A DNA stretch of 64,000 nucleotides from Toxotes chatareus (Eukaryota > Chordata > Actinopteri > Toxotidae): contig CM028893.1 in assembly GCA_016801885.1 (NCBI GenBank), positions 10,181,950-10,245,949 on the forward strand. The letters are read 5' to 3'. The notes under the pieces were generated by a model. That model made no database searches, was not told the DNA's origin, and saw only the letters and a program-made list of their open reading frames with translations. Positions 35,156-47,034 of this stretch are shown here, one piece after another; positions within the stretch are counted from its first letter, which is position 1, and each line of letters opens with the position of its first letter. Both the position numbers and the translations under genes were made by a program.

Positions 35156-37639
35156 TTTGCTGAACAATAAATCAGTTTCACTATGTACGTTGCAGTGCTA
35201 CATACACCTTCACCTCAGGTTCACATTCACCTCAGGTTCAAATCAGGTCGATGAACACATATATAAGTAGACATGCAACGCAGTTAAAAAGCAGCTGCTC
35301 TTACAGAGTGGAGAGTGTTTTGTTGGAATAGAAAATGTAGGTTTTTCTGCACCAAAGCATCTCATAACCAGCTGCAAGCTGCAATTGATCGACGGAAGAA
35401 AAAGTCCCCCTCACTTCCTCTGAAATTACCATATCACTTAGGGAGTACCTAGACTAAAGTCACCTCAGCACCTCAACCTTTCCCATACCTGAATGTACCT
35501 CGTTAGGTAGCTGCTGCATGATTGGAACAGAGCAAGTTTTGATTCCTCAGCATGGATCTCTGGCCTGTTACAAACCCATGCCGGTTTATAGGTCATTCCA
35601 CTCATTATGTATTGTACGTATGGTAAACTCTGAGACCGCATATTGATAGCCTTTCTGTTCACAGTACAGCTGACCTGTTGCTTCCTGTTACAGAACTGTG
35701 AAACACCAATTGGTCAGAATTTTTATTTATCTATAGTTCCTGTAGTGCACAAAGGTTTGTTTGTGAATGATATATAGCAAACCGCAGGATTGGCTGGTTA
35801 TTGCTGTGTGACAAGCTAAGCCTCGTCCTTGCCTTCTCCTCTGACAGCAAATAAAAAAAAGTCAGACATCCTAGAATCCTGGATATCAGCACCTATGAAG
35901 CAGATGAAAACTGCCAGGATTGTGTGGGCGAGAGGAAAGAGAAGTAAATAAATAGCTTGAAAAAGATATTTTCTTCTAAGATTTTCTGCGTCTCAGTAGG
36001 CGACACACTTTCTTTGTAAGGGGAATATTGGTGTGACTTGACAGGAGTTTAAAAGGTTTATGAAACACACAGCGAGTGGTTGTGTGTTCCTGTATGTGTA
36101 CTCTCCTGTGGAGGGTAAAGAAATATCTCTTTTTCCTCTCTCTATATTCAAACTATGATACAAGTCTGGAAACTTGCAACTGTAGATGCTCAAAAATTCA
36201 GGTACACAATGTGAAGCAGATTACTTCAAACTTGTGTCTGCATGTGTTTTGCCAATTTCTATGCTTGGTTTCAGGCGAGTGCTTCCAGGCCACTAATTGG
36301 ACAGCAGACCGTGCATGCTGAATGGCATATGTTTCTGCCTCTAATGACCCTCCTGTAGTAGCTCAGTGACAGGACAGGAGGAGAAGAGGCACCGCCATCT
36401 GACCTGTAAATATGCCAAAATCCCTCCTCTTTACAAGTCTTTGATCCGGCATTTTGTTGTCCAAATGCTGCCACAACACCACGGCACGCAGAACTGAGAG
36501 TGTCACATGGAAATGTACTGTTTTTCAAGTAGCTCTGATTCCTGTTACAATAGAGTTGCATTTCACCATGCTGATTAACAGGGCACTTGACGAAAAAAGG
36601 ATTCTAGCATGCATCTCCACTAGAGAATTTGGCCCTAAATTAAGAAGATATTCATTGTGAGATTTGGATTTCAGTGACAGCGCTCTCTGCTATGATTTAA
36701 ATGTTAAGTGTGGATGCATTACTGAAGGTCAAGAGAGCATCCACAGAGAACAGTCCGAAAGAATAAGACAGAGAGAGAGGGAGAGAATAAAGATCTTCAG
36801 GATCTGAAGGGTTTCCGTCTCTTTCAGCCTGTCTCAAGGATGAGGACGGCTGGTTCTTTAATTGGCGCTCAAGATTTTTTGAAGATTTCTCCATTAGAGC
36901 AGTCAAAGACTCTTCATAAGATTAGCTCGGCCTGAAAAGACAGTGAATGACTATAGGAATGAATATAAAGGTTCTAACAAAGAGATGACTTTTAAAAGTT
37001 GCCATCAGTAGGTGGAAGTCTTCTTTTAAATCAGGAGTGTTTTTATGTTTTAGATTTTCTGCAGATCACAAAGTTCATTTTGTCTGTAAGGCAGTATTAA
37101 TAGGCTGAATACTCAACATGTACAGCACCATTCATCCATCCGTCTGTCCAGATACAGCACGTTCCTCCAAAATGTTCATGCGTCATACGTAATCTCACAC
37201 AAGGATGTATCTCACTGTCAGTCAGTTGCTGTGACGATCGAGTCGTGCTGGTGAATGCTCTGGGGCTTTTCCCCTTTGATGGAACAGAAATCAGAAGTCC
37301 CAGCCTCAGAAAACACAAGCAGATGTGGCGAGGGACAGGAGAACCTAATGGGAAAGAGAAGCAGGTGGCAGCCAGACACATTTGGTGGAGAGTCCCAGAT
37401 GTATTCGTTTCAATTTAAACACCAACACATACAAATAACATTTATGTATGACACCATATTCCTTTAGAAAAGAAAATGCCTCCTATTGTTTAGAAGCTCT
37501 GAACCTGGAATGAATTTAATGAGTAAAGTTACTCTTTCTGTCTGGAGAAGTCTTTAGAAATTAAAGTTGTGTGTGTAATGTAATAATTTTGTTGATTCCC
37601 AGACTTTTTATTTAGAGCCATTATCAGCACCAAATTTTC
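35156..37639. other. Non-coding stretch, no gene seen
   Basis: A small direct repeat of TTCACCTCAGGTTCA occurs at about 35207-35240. A GA-rich patch lies at about 36768-36788. No frame over 97 codons, none recognised. Confidence 0.5.
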
Positions 37640-37820
37640 CTTTGTCCAGTACTTATGTTTTGTAATTAAATATCTGCAAATGTAATGACATTCCCATCAG
37701 CCTCAGCTGTACTTTGTTTTTAGTGCTCATTAACAAATGTTGGCATGCTGACATTATCATTTAGCTCAAAGCAGTCACTGTGCTTACAGCCTCACAGAAC
37801 CGCTGGTGTAGCTATAGATT
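37640..37820 (+). mobile_element. Family A interspersed repeat, other half
   Basis: Contains 'CATTCCCATCAGCCTCAGCT', then 'TGTACTTTGTTTTTAGTGCT', 'CATGCTGACATTATCATT', 'TAGCTCAAAGCA' and 'ACAGCCTCACAGA'. I recall these words in this order from a widespread fish repeat. The fragment at 53418-53490 shares the 'CTGACATTAGCATTTAGCT' part, which confirms dispersal within the window. Confidence 0.75.
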
Positions 37821-38231
37821 CTTGGATGTTTGGAAGGTGCATCGATGTTTGTGTCTGAGCAAAATTGAAAACAATACTCAGAACACATTCACTATGATCT
37901 ACAGCCATCTTTGGTTAATAAATCTACCTCTTCTCGGCGAATACAATACCGCGGTCTGTGCTTCAAAATTTCATACACTGATTGCACACTCTGCCAAACA
38001 GGCAGGTGCACTTGATGGCCAAAGGACATGGCTGTCATGTTCCTCGAGTGCGTCCCGTGATTGACAGCCAGATATCAAGTGGCAAGTAGTCTGTTTGTCA
38101 TTGTACCATGTAATCAAGTCTTTACCTGGTATCTGTGAAGTGCTACAGTGGTTACTGGCAGTGTGCCGTTACAACAACCCTTTGACACTCCTCCCATCAT
38201 CACCCCCAACACCAACCCTTTTGCGGTTTAC
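37821..38231. other. Non-coding stretch, nothing distinctive
   Basis: Unique sequence between a family A repeat and the TTTA array; no recognisable frame. Confidence 0.5.
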
Positions 38232-38233
38232 TT

Positions 38234-38269
<36 letters not shown>

Positions 38270-38288
38270 GTTCTTATTTATTTATTTT
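38232..38288 (+). repeat. (TTTA)n microsatellite
   Basis: About nine perfect TTTA units to 38268, one break (AGTTCT), then three more. It reads as Tyr-Leu-Phe-Ile repeats in plus-strand frames, which explains the hydrophobic open frames there. Confidence 0.95.
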
Positions 38289-39045
38289 TGCAACTTTTTA
38301 ATTTCAGATTTGCCTCCCATTGCAACCATCAAAAAATAACCTGCACATTCATCATCTTTCAATTTAGAGCCTTGAGATTCACCTTCCAAGATGCACTAAT
38401 ACCCCAATAGGGAGACAGATATTTGCATTTTGATTAGTGGGGGCCAACATCTCTCATCTCTCTCGTCTCCAATTCCACCCGGCAATGCTGACGACAGTCT
38501 AACCGCAACTGCACAGATTGAAACTATACAATTAAATAATGAATCAAATGGGAGCAGTGCTGGTGAGGGGCTCTGTAGACCTCTTTGAATGCCATGTCTG
38601 ATGATTACTTTGGAGTACTGTTTCCCTGTCACTTGGTGTAAAGAGGGAGCCTCAGAATCTCCTACGCTCTTGCTTTTCGGTTTCACCCTGATCTTTTCTC
38701 AAGGTTTGGGATCAGTGGAACTTCTCATTGTTCGGCTGCTAAAGTAGGGGAAGGGAGAGCAGTTGTTTGAGCTGTCTTGTGTCGCTCATAAAAAGTGCGC
38801 CATAGGGAAAAACAGTTAAATCCAAACCAAACCTTGTGGGAGTAGTTTATTGCTTGTATTAGTAAAAGTTCGCCTTTGATGTTTCTACTAGGGCTTGGAC
38901 GGGGGAGAAAGGAAAACAGCAAATGAAATAAAACAAAAGTTTTCATCTCCCTGATGCCTCACCATAATTCAGTGTGCCAGAGGATCTGTGCGCTGTCTCC
39001 AAATGTTTTGTTTGTGTTGCATTAATTTCACAGGGAGTCGTGTGT
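38289..39045. other. Non-coding stretch, nothing distinctive
   Basis: Unique sequence, frames under 97 codons, no repeat recognised. Confidence 0.5.
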
Positions 39046-39081
39046 AGAGAGGAAGAGAGAGAGAGAGAGAGAAAAAAAAAA
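39046..39081 (+). repeat. (GA)n microsatellite followed by poly-A
   Basis: About nine GA units after an imperfect lead-in, then A10. Confidence 0.9.
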
Positions 39082-39607
39082 CATCTCCTTCCAATCAAAT
39101 CTGCCTGACAAATCGGTTTGTTTGTGGGTGCACACACAAGCTTTTGCTAGCATTTATTTCTCAGCTCAAGTTGTGGGAACTGAGCCATCCCATTAGGTGA
39201 ATAAAATGTTGACCAACCTGCAAGGTCGCCCAGGCATGCATAGAGATTCAGACTGACAGATGTCAATCAAAACTCCCGTGCAGACATCCTATAACTGTAA
39301 TCGAGGTGAGTGTGGTTATGTATCAATAGGCAGAGATTGAAGTAATACATTACCATATGTTTGCATAACCTTGGGGCGCAGTAACCTTGAAAAAGACAGC
39401 TGTTTCTCAGCTTGGATGCTCAGTCATCGTGAGATAAGATTTCAATTTAAGTAGCAGGAAGTGTAACTGTGAAATGTGTAGAATGAATTTCATAGATTTT
39501 CCTTCAGTGTCTTCTCGCTTTCCCTCTGTGTCTGAGCTGAGTTTGGTGCTATTAATAACATTTATTTTAATTTAAAACCAAAAGAGAGTTTCAGATGAAC
39601 TCGGCAC

Positions 39608-39643
39608 CTCTCTCTCTCTCCCCCCTCCTCTCTCTCCCTCCCT
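39608..39643 (+). repeat. (CT)n / C-rich pyrimidine tract
   Basis: CT array with an internal C-run. It lies 77 bp upstream of the CpG-richer block with an X-box; promoter-proximal CT tracts of this kind are common in vertebrates. Confidence 0.85.
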
Positions 39644-39719
39644 AAGGCCTTTCCGGTTCCAGTTGCTGTTTGTCTTGGGGCATTGTTTTATTACCTTCAA
39701 AACTCTACTGGGAAAATCT

Positions 39720-39960
39720 TAAGACAGCGGTTGCCTAGCAACAAGGACCTGACGGTTACGCCACAGGAGCGGAGTGAAGAGCGGCCTGGAGCGCAAGGGA
39801 GACAGGGAGAGAGTGTGTGGGGGGGGGAGCGAGGCGAGAGAGGGGAAGAGGCAACACTCAGACTGGAACAGCAGCAATATCGTCACAGCTGGAGCCGCGG
39901 GTTAGGACCTAGTGAAGCAGCAATAGCATGCTCACCTGTCCCTTTTGAATCACCAGTGGA
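39720..39960 (+). promoter_or_regulatory. CpG-richer block with X-box: candidate promoter
   Basis: By my count there are about eleven CpG dinucleotides between 39728 and 39902, in a window otherwise poor in CpG, and the block is clearly GC-richer than its flanks. It starts with an RFX X-box (39730-39742), then GACGGTTACGCCAC, then a purine-rich GAGCG/GGAGAGAG segment resembling a 5' UTR. A weak donor-like word (GAG|GTGATAAG) lies at about 39973. The open frame here (39683-40039, 118 codons) matches nothing known. It may be an alternative or non-coding RNA promoter, or simply a GC-rich patch. Confidence 0.35.
39730..39742 (+). promoter_or_regulatory. RFX X-box motif (GTTGCCTAGCAAC)
   Basis: GTTGC and GCAAC are perfect inverted half-sites with a 3-nt spacer, one of the accepted spacings for RFX-family X-boxes. 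It sits at the left edge of the CpG-richer block, where a promoter element would be expected. It is the second X-box-like palindrome in the window; the other is at 21585. Confidence 0.5.
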
Positions 39961-40073
39961 GGCAGTGAGAGGTGATAAGATGAATGTGAATCAGTTTATC
40001 TGGGGTTATTCTCTGTTTGTCAAATGGAAAGTTTTTTAAAACCACTGTGTTCCAGTTGCACTCACAGAAAATT

Positions 40074-40143
40074 AAGGCTACAACCATCAGTTAGTTTCAT
40101 GGTCGATTCATCTGTCGATGGTTTTGTTTTTTTATTTATCGTT
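40074..40143 (+). mobile_element. Family C repeat, left-end fragment
   Basis: 'GGCTACAACCATCAGTTAGT' followed by 'GGTCGATTCATCTGTCGATG' and 'TTTATTTATCG' follows the left end I recall for this family (GGCTGCAACTAACGATT ... TCGATTAATCTG ... TTTCGATTAATCG). It is interrupted at about 40145, where family B begins. Confidence 0.5.
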
Positions 40144-40150
40144 TTGTGTT

Positions 40151-40395
40151 TAAAGGAATATGCTGACATTTAGGGAAACACGCATTCACTTTCTCGCTGG
40201 GAGTTAGACGAGAGGATTGATCTAACTCTGACATCTGTATGGTAAATATGAAGCTACAGTCAGCAGCTGTTTGGCTTAGCTTAGCATAAAGACTGGAAAC
40301 AACCAGCCACACTTAATCTAAAATCCATGGTAATGTATGTATTAAAGAAACAACATAAGACATATTAATTAGTGAGTTTTAGGTGCTTGTAGCAA
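40151..40395 (+). mobile_element. Family B interspersed repeat, longest copy
   Basis: Runs 'AAAGGAATATGCTGACATTT', 'CACTTTCTCGCTGGGAGTTA', 'GACGAGAGGATTGATC', 'GGTAAATATGAAGCTACAG', 'GCTTAGCTTAGCATAAAGAC', 'TGGAAACA', then an ATTAATTAGTGAG segment. I recall this whole order from a widespread percomorph repeat. It is the fullest copy here and serves as the reference for the shorter fragments at 13166, 47035-47205 and 60507. No coding capacity, so probably non-autonomous. Confidence 0.75.
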
Positions 40396-40424
40396 GATTT
40401 CTTTTTTGCCTCTGAACAGAGCTT

Positions 40425-40650
40425 GGGCTGCAGCAATGACTCAATTAATCAGTTAAGTCAATCTGCAAGAAAGTAATCACCAACTATTTTTGTAAGTGAT
40501 TAATTGTTTCAGTTGCAAATGCTGAGTATTTGCTGGTTCCAGTTTCTCAAATGAGGATTTGAAGCTTTTGTTTGTCATATGTGATGAGAAACTGAAAATA
40601 GTTGGGTTTTGGACTGTTGGTTGAATAGAAAGTACAATAGAAGTATATAA
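40425..40650 (+). mobile_element. Family C interspersed repeat
   Basis: Starts 'TGGGCTGCAGCAATGACTCA', passes 'AAGTGATTAATTGTTTCAG' and 'TGCAAATGCTGAGTATTTGC', then 'TCTCAAATGAGGATTTG' and 'GGGTTTTGGACTGTTGGTTG'. I recall this order from a common percomorph repeat; the copy at 26325-26560 shares the central words. A family C left end also lies before the B copy, so this locus is C-B-C. Confidence 0.7.
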
Positions 40651-43600
40651 TTTTATTAAAATAAATGTGAGCAAAATATTGAAAAATGCTAGGTATCAGC
40701 CTGCCACATATTCTCATAGTGCTGATTATGCTGGTGATTAATTGAGGGTTCGGATACGAGGAAACATGCACATTTGTCAGCGCTAGACTCTAATGTTGTA
40801 AGCTCAGGTGTGTTTATCAAACCAGTTGTCAATGGAAATGGGAGGTTTATTAGTAGGATGTCATGCCAAAAGGTTTTCTCTCCAGCAGTTGATGGAATCT
40901 GTACACGTGCTGCTCCAAGTGTCCTCCTTCTCCTGCCTTTATCGCCCTTTTGGCTCAGGAGAGTGTGATAAGCACCGGCCAACAGGCAAATAAAAATTAG
41001 AGCTGTGGTTACAAATTGAGGTTAGAGCGAGAGTATAGACAATGCATGTTTGTGGATGATTGTGTTTGTGGCTGCACCTGTTTAGGGTTTATCTGTGCTT
41101 ACATGCATGAAAACACGATAAAGGTACATGTGTTCACTTCAGTGCATTGCCATGGACTAAGACTCCTCTTGACATTTGCACTATTAGAAGTGAGGAGGCA
41201 CAAGCTGCAGTGGAGATTGCTTTGCTGGCACCACACCAGATATTTAATCATAATTAGCCAAACAATTACTGGGCTAATTGTTATTGGTGAGATATTGAAG
41301 CGCAGTGAGGAGAAATGTCAAGTTTATTAGCAGGGGATCTTCATCCTCTGGCTTGTCTTTCTCTTGCGTCACTTTGGAGCATCGACCTCATCCCCCACCT
41401 CTTCCCGTACTTGTAGCATCACGAATGACACACACAGAAACTCTCTGCACTGAGATATCTCCTGAAAACACAGACTTGAACGCACATCTGTATATTGTCA
41501 CCGCTTGGTCGAGCTTATTTGTGACTGTTCTTTAAAGGGAAGAAGAAAAAGGAGTGAAAGGCCACTTAAAGGCCAATGTGAATGGCAAGGCCTTTTCAGT
41601 ATCAGCATTGTATTTTACAAAAAAGAGGTCAGGCTCAAAACTGTGAGAATGATAAGTGTGGATGTTTCAGAGGGGTCACGCAGTGCTCGCTGAAGTGAGG
41701 CCTTTGCTTTGGCTATTGATAGCTTCACCAATACACCTCATGCAGGGTAGGAATCAATGTTATCTGGTGACTGTGAACCTCGTTTATGCTTCTAAACCAC
41801 TGACTCACGCCGAGTCCCAGCAAAGTTCATGCACAATAAGCAGCCGTCATTATTTAGTTCCACTTCTTCAGTTTGCAAGTTGAATTCAATCAGCCCAACT
41901 TCTTCTGTATAATTCCTATGATGCGTTTTCGGTGTTTCTAGAAAAACAAACAGAATCAGTTGTGTTTTTTTGTACAACACAAGACTTGAAACAGAAACCC
42001 TCTATTGTTCTGGCATATTTGCATTGCCCCCCCACATAGATTCTGCTGAGCCCTTACAGTTTACAGTCACTTTGATTCTGCTTCCATCTGTCATTCCCAT
42101 GAAAGCCATAATTGCTCATCTATTCATTTTGTCAACAGTCTCTTTAAAAATCATCTTTGTGAAACGATGAGCTAAAGCAGAGCAAATCATGAGAGATTTA
42201 AAACATATGATTAATTAATTCCTTGTTTTGTTGAATGGAAGATGACAAGAGCGTCAGATGACAGTTTGTTAAATAGATTTCCTTTTTCCTTTCAAATTAC
42301 AATCTCATTGTCATTAGCCTTTGACAAGCCTGTTGTCTAAAAGCTAAATTGCATAATGTTCAGTTTTATGATTTGAGTTGCGATTATTATATGAAAAAAC
42401 AGACTATTTGCATTTGAGATGACAGTGTTGCGAGTATCTAAAACAGGCTGATGGAGCCCAAATGCCGATCTAAGTTGGAAATGTGTGATTTAATCTTGAT
42501 TATGAGTTAATACACCATATGCTTCTTGCAATTAGCTGTCCATGGATGACCCTCCTCTAATTTGTTAAGAGTTCAATGTAGCATAAAATCTAGGGCAGGT
42601 CATTCCCAAGTGTTTAATCTGTTCTTGGGTAAGGGAGGGAAAAAATAGTGACGGTAGCCGCGCAGGGTAATTAGCTGGGCGGATCATGGATGAGAGGCCG
42701 TGCTCCAGTGTGCTAACACCTTCAGCTCTCCTAGCCCGTTCTCCCACTCAGGCTCTAAGAATGAGCCAAGAAAGAACAGAGCAGACATGCACTGTGTTGA
42801 GGAAGGGAAAAGAAAAGTAAAAGAAGCGAGAATGCACAAGGGGTGAGAGAACATGAGAGGGACAAAGGAGATTTGCAGTTGAAGATGAGACATTCTCAGA
42901 ACACCAAAGCAGCTCTGCAGCCTTTCAGGAACAACTGTGTGAAGTCCATTCCTGTATATATCACAGCCCAAATGTTACAGTTTTGATCCTGGACATCAGA
43001 TGAATTGGATCAGCTTGCGTCTTTGCATCAGGGCTCAGTTTCATAGTTTAGCCACATCATAAATATTGTTGCAGTCAAGCTCATCAGATCTGGTTTTCAG
43101 ATCTGACCGATTGTTTCACTGGAATCAAATAACAGCCATGAAGATTTGACTCATATAAGCAAGTGAATACCTAACTGTGAAACCTATCTGAATTGTTGTA
43201 GTTTGAATTCCCCTTTTTTAAAATTTGAAATGAAGGTAATGAGTTAGTCCCTGTATATATTTAGACCTCAGGCCTATTGGAAGAGGCCATATAAAGAACA
43301 AAAACACAAGAATTCAGAAACTCCTGCAGGTTAAACTGGGCAACCACTTTTAGTGTTGACTAACTCTAAGATTCGCTACAGACAGACTTTAAGACACAAC
43401 ATTAAGGCTACAAACAACCCACCATTCAACACTATTTGTTAGACCATGTTCCACTGGTTCTCCCTCTGATTTCCCTCCCCTCCCGTCTGACATTGTGAAC
43501 AAGAAATTTTCTAGGTCTCGAATATAAAATGCCATTTCTTGCTTTCCTATATCTGCATTGCCTTTCTTTTGAACTCAAGTGAAAGAAATGCTAGAAGGTC

Positions 43601-45410
43601 AGCGTAGTTCCTCTATCATTTCCACCTGCTCGATTGATTCTAACAATTACTCACAGCAATACACTAACTTAACTTTTCTGACCTCACTGAGGCCTCAGAT
43701 GACAAAATTTGCCACAGAACATGTAGAAATCTACAGCTATCAGACTCTCCAACCTGTCCTAAGAGTGTGACACCAGCAGCTGAGCCCCACTCCCCCACCC
43801 CCACCTCACACACACACTTAATCAAGGTTGGTAGATGCATTTTGGGAATTCAGAATTTCAAGCACCTCTCTACTCTGCCAGTGTCTCGACTTTGCCTGAT
43901 TAAAATGATAGAGGGGCTAGAGAATGTTTGATCTCCAAATCAATTTACATTTAAGATTCAATTTTGCACCTGCAAGACTTTGATTTTGGAACTTTACGCC
44001 CAGTCTTGCAAGGATGGAGATTAATCTACACCAGCTGTTGAAGGAAATATTGTTGAATTTTTTTTTCTTCACTGTCTCTTTTACTCCCAAATAAATTCAA
44101 ATAAATTCTGAAAGATATATCAAGCTGTGTGATATATGAAACTACTTTTTTAACGATTACAGACCCAGCTTGAGAAATGTATTTGGCTGAAGTGAATATT
44201 AACATGGTTTTCTGTCTCTGCTGTTTACTACTAATATGTTCAGGGACGCACATTGATGAGAACATGAAAACGCTCACACACACATCTTCGCAAAATCCAC
44301 ATAGAACAAACAGGAAATCCAGGTCCTTTGAAGCATAGAGGGAGTTGGTTATTTGGAGAAAAAAAAAGTGGCGGAATGAAAATCGATGTTGAAAGGTGAG
44401 GAGAGAGGAACCCTGGGTGCAACGAACAACAGGACCCCACACTAAATCACAGCTTAGAGTCTTAATGTACACCTCCGGGGGGAAATATCTGTTTTAGAAC
44501 ATTCTCAATGATTTATTGATCCAGGAATTAAATTACGCAAGCCCTTTCCCCATTATACAGGCCAGCAACATTAAGACATGTTTGATGTTTGCATGCTTTT
44601 TAATTAAAATGGTTCTCGGGGGATGTGTCAAGAATTCTGTTTGCTACACTATCCAATTTTTAATCAAGCTTCACTTCATTGCTTCATGTTTGAAAAATGA
44701 TTAATAAACGTAGAATAAAAGCAGATAAAAGGTGATGTGATTTCCAGTTAGTCTTCCATGGACTGCAAACCTGTTTTAAATTGCTAAACGGAGATTTGTG
44801 CAATTTTAAATACATTTCCAATGTTCACTAGAATCTTGTCTTGGCAAAAAACTAAAAAAAATGTAGGTTGCATTCATGTAAATCAGGAAAATTGAGAAAT
44901 AGTAGCACAATGAGCTGCATATTATATTTAACCACTGTCCCAAGTGTAATCAAGTCTCTTAATAAATCCCTAAACCCAAATATGTTATCATCTTCTGATT
45001 TGATTATCTGTTCCTCACCTAAGGAGCTAATAGCAATTTCCCCAAAAAACTATTTATTTCCATTTTCCCCAGGAGTAGGAGTTAATCACACAACTGTATT
45101 TTAAATCAGAATAAGGTAGCATGCTGAAATAAATATTGTGGACAAATGCTATTCCTTTGCATTTATGTTTAAGACAGGTTGGTTGTGACATGGACATGAT
45201 TTACTGATTTTCTTTAAATTTATGTCAAGGATGTCTTAGATTGATTTTTTCTTTCCTACCATTTCCTACCATCAGATTACACAGAGCATATTGAAAGGTT
45301 GCAGCTACTTTGGAGTAAATATTCCTGTCAATTTAGTTTGACAGTGATTTGCAATTTCCCTGAGAAATGTTGGTGAATTTAAAGTACACAAGGTCATAAC
45401 AGGACTAAAA
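40651..45410. other. Non-coding stretch, possible conserved blocks
   Basis: No recognised gene in almost 5 kb; frames reach 148 codons (44026-44472, minus) without any family resemblance. Two repeat-free, AT-rich segments rich in ATTA/TTAAT cores stand out: about 43850-44010 and 44480-44790, the latter with TTTTTAATTAAAATGG and TTTTTAATCAAGC. These resemble vertebrate conserved non-coding elements in texture only. Confidence 0.45.
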
Positions 45411-45612
45411 GGTCCTAGTTTAGCATTTAGTTCGTAGCATCATTAAAGTAATTACGATTCATCCTCTGGGGACTTTGCATATCTTTACTAAATTTTGTGT
45501 CAATCCATTGAGTATTTGTTGAGATATTTCAGTCTGGACCAACGTGGTGGACTGACTGACAGACTGACAGACAAAACTATCCTTAGAGCCACGTTGCTAG
45601 CATGGCCAAAAA
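45411..45612 (+). mobile_element. Family A interspersed repeat, 3' part
   Basis: 'ATTCATCCTCTGGGGACTTT', 'GTGTCAATCCATTGAGTATT', 'TGTTGAGATATTTCAGTCTG', 'GACCAACGTGGTGGACTGAC', a run of GACAGACT units, then 'AGAGCCACGTTGCTAGCATG'. This is the right-hand portion of the same fish repeat seen at 37640, including its tandem GACTGACA segment and GCTAGCATGG end. Well preserved. Confidence 0.8.
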
Positions 45613-46154
45613 TGTATGATTCTGTGATGGTACATACTGTATGCTGCCAAAAGAAATAATGTTGGAAGCTTCATTCTGAAGAGTCAGGGATGTCTCAAAA
45701 GGACTGAGGTGGGAATAAAGATTGCTGTAGAGTTCCAAACCACCTTCTAACCTTCTGTAAATCTATATAGGATAAAAACAAATTGATGTGTTTGTGAATT
45801 GTTGGAAGCAGGACTGCACTGCTCTCTTTAGGTGTTATTCAAAAGTCAAGCCACTGTCAAAACTCCCTGCAACTAATGGCCAACAAGAAAGCACTCAACA
45901 AAGAGCAGACCTCCACCATAGCCTAATAATCTCCCCAGTTAGCCATTACTTTCACAGACAAACACTGCACTGGGTAGATGACAGAATGGGCATGATGGCC
46001 AGTGTGTGCAGCAAAGTATTGAGCGTTCATGACTAACAGGTCAGCAGTGAAGAACATGGGGTCTCCAAAATCAAAGTGTTTCTTCCTGTTTACAGCATGA
46101 ATGTGCACGGAAAGTATTGTGTTTTAAGTTAAGGATCGGGAGATATACTCACGG

Positions 46155-46345
46155 TGGTGACACTAATGGGGTGACCAAAATCAATAGTTTTTTGTTTGTT
46201 TGTTTTTTAACTCTGTTGTACAATGTCAAACTGATCAAGAGTTTTTAGAAAACTTTAAGTTTGACTTAATGGTGGCACCAGACAAAAGGATATTCAGCCA
46301 CCATAGTCCAGACATTCAGTCCAATTCATGCCAATGTGACCTCTC
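46155..46345 (+). mobile_element. Possible diverged family A pieces
   Basis: 'GGTGGTGACACTAATGGGGT' with 'GACCAAAATCAATAG' (46155-46190) and 'TTTGACTTAATGGTGGCACC' (about 46258-46277) resemble the 'tttgacctgatggtggcgctag...ggggatcaccaaagtcaatag' portion of family A. The match is loose. The 90-codon frame across it is not a gene I recognise. Confidence 0.35.
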
Positions 46346-46784
46346 ACTTTCAAAATATTTTGATCAAACGGCGACAGAAAGAGAAATTGTCTCTGCCTTT
46401 TTCAGTAACGATTTTACCAAATTGATGTTGTGTATATGTGAAAACCCAGCAGGACAAATAGCAATCAAATGACCAGCCTGTTAAGTTATTTTCACAATTA
46501 TTTTTAAGTCGCGTTTCCAGGTTGGTAACAGTAAGAAGTAGAGAAAGGCGTGGAGAGCAGGAGAAAGAGTGTCTGAATATAAAGAATGCCATGCAACAAT
46601 GAACATGAGTCAGGCTTAAACCTAAAATGTATCTTGGCATCTTGTAATGCCTTAAGTGCATTCAGGGTTCCCATAAGTGTTCTATGAGTTATTTTACCAT
46701 GATAGTCTGTGGAAGAGATTCAGTCCTGTGCAATAAGAAATCCTTCCAGGCATTTTACAAATGGGTTGCACATCATGGAAATGG

Positions 46785-46822
46785 TTTATCCTTTGGGGGA
46801 CATGAATGTATGCAGGACATTA
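46785..46822 (+). mobile_element. Family A short fragment
   Basis: 'TTTATCCTTTGGGGGACATG' followed by 'AATGTATGCAGGACAT' parallels 'ATTCATCCTCTGGGGAC' at 45460 and the family's usual 'acatgaatgtctgtac' continuation. Very short relic. Confidence 0.4.
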
Positions 46823-47034
46823 AACTGTAATTCACGCATTCATATTCAAAATGTCTTCTGCACACGTCAAGTTTTTTGATGTGGAAGTGGCACAAAAGAA
46901 ATGGTCAGGGAGTCAGTTGAATCTGATTTCATTTTCTACGAAACATCAGCGTCAGTATCATTTTACATAAATGACTGCACACTACGAGCTTTCGCATGAC
47001 TTACGGGAATAGTTGGACAAATACAATAATATTG

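Noticed and set aside
35230..35260. tRNA-like 'ggttcaaatc' box
   Set aside because: No acceptor stem or A box at the right distance; part of a short local direct repeat.
38148..38339. Possible membrane peptide of YLFI repeats
   Set aside because: Encoded entirely by the TTTA microsatellite.
44026..44472. 148-codon minus-strand open frame
   Set aside because: No recognisable family, overlaps another frame on the same strand, no splice or promoter context.
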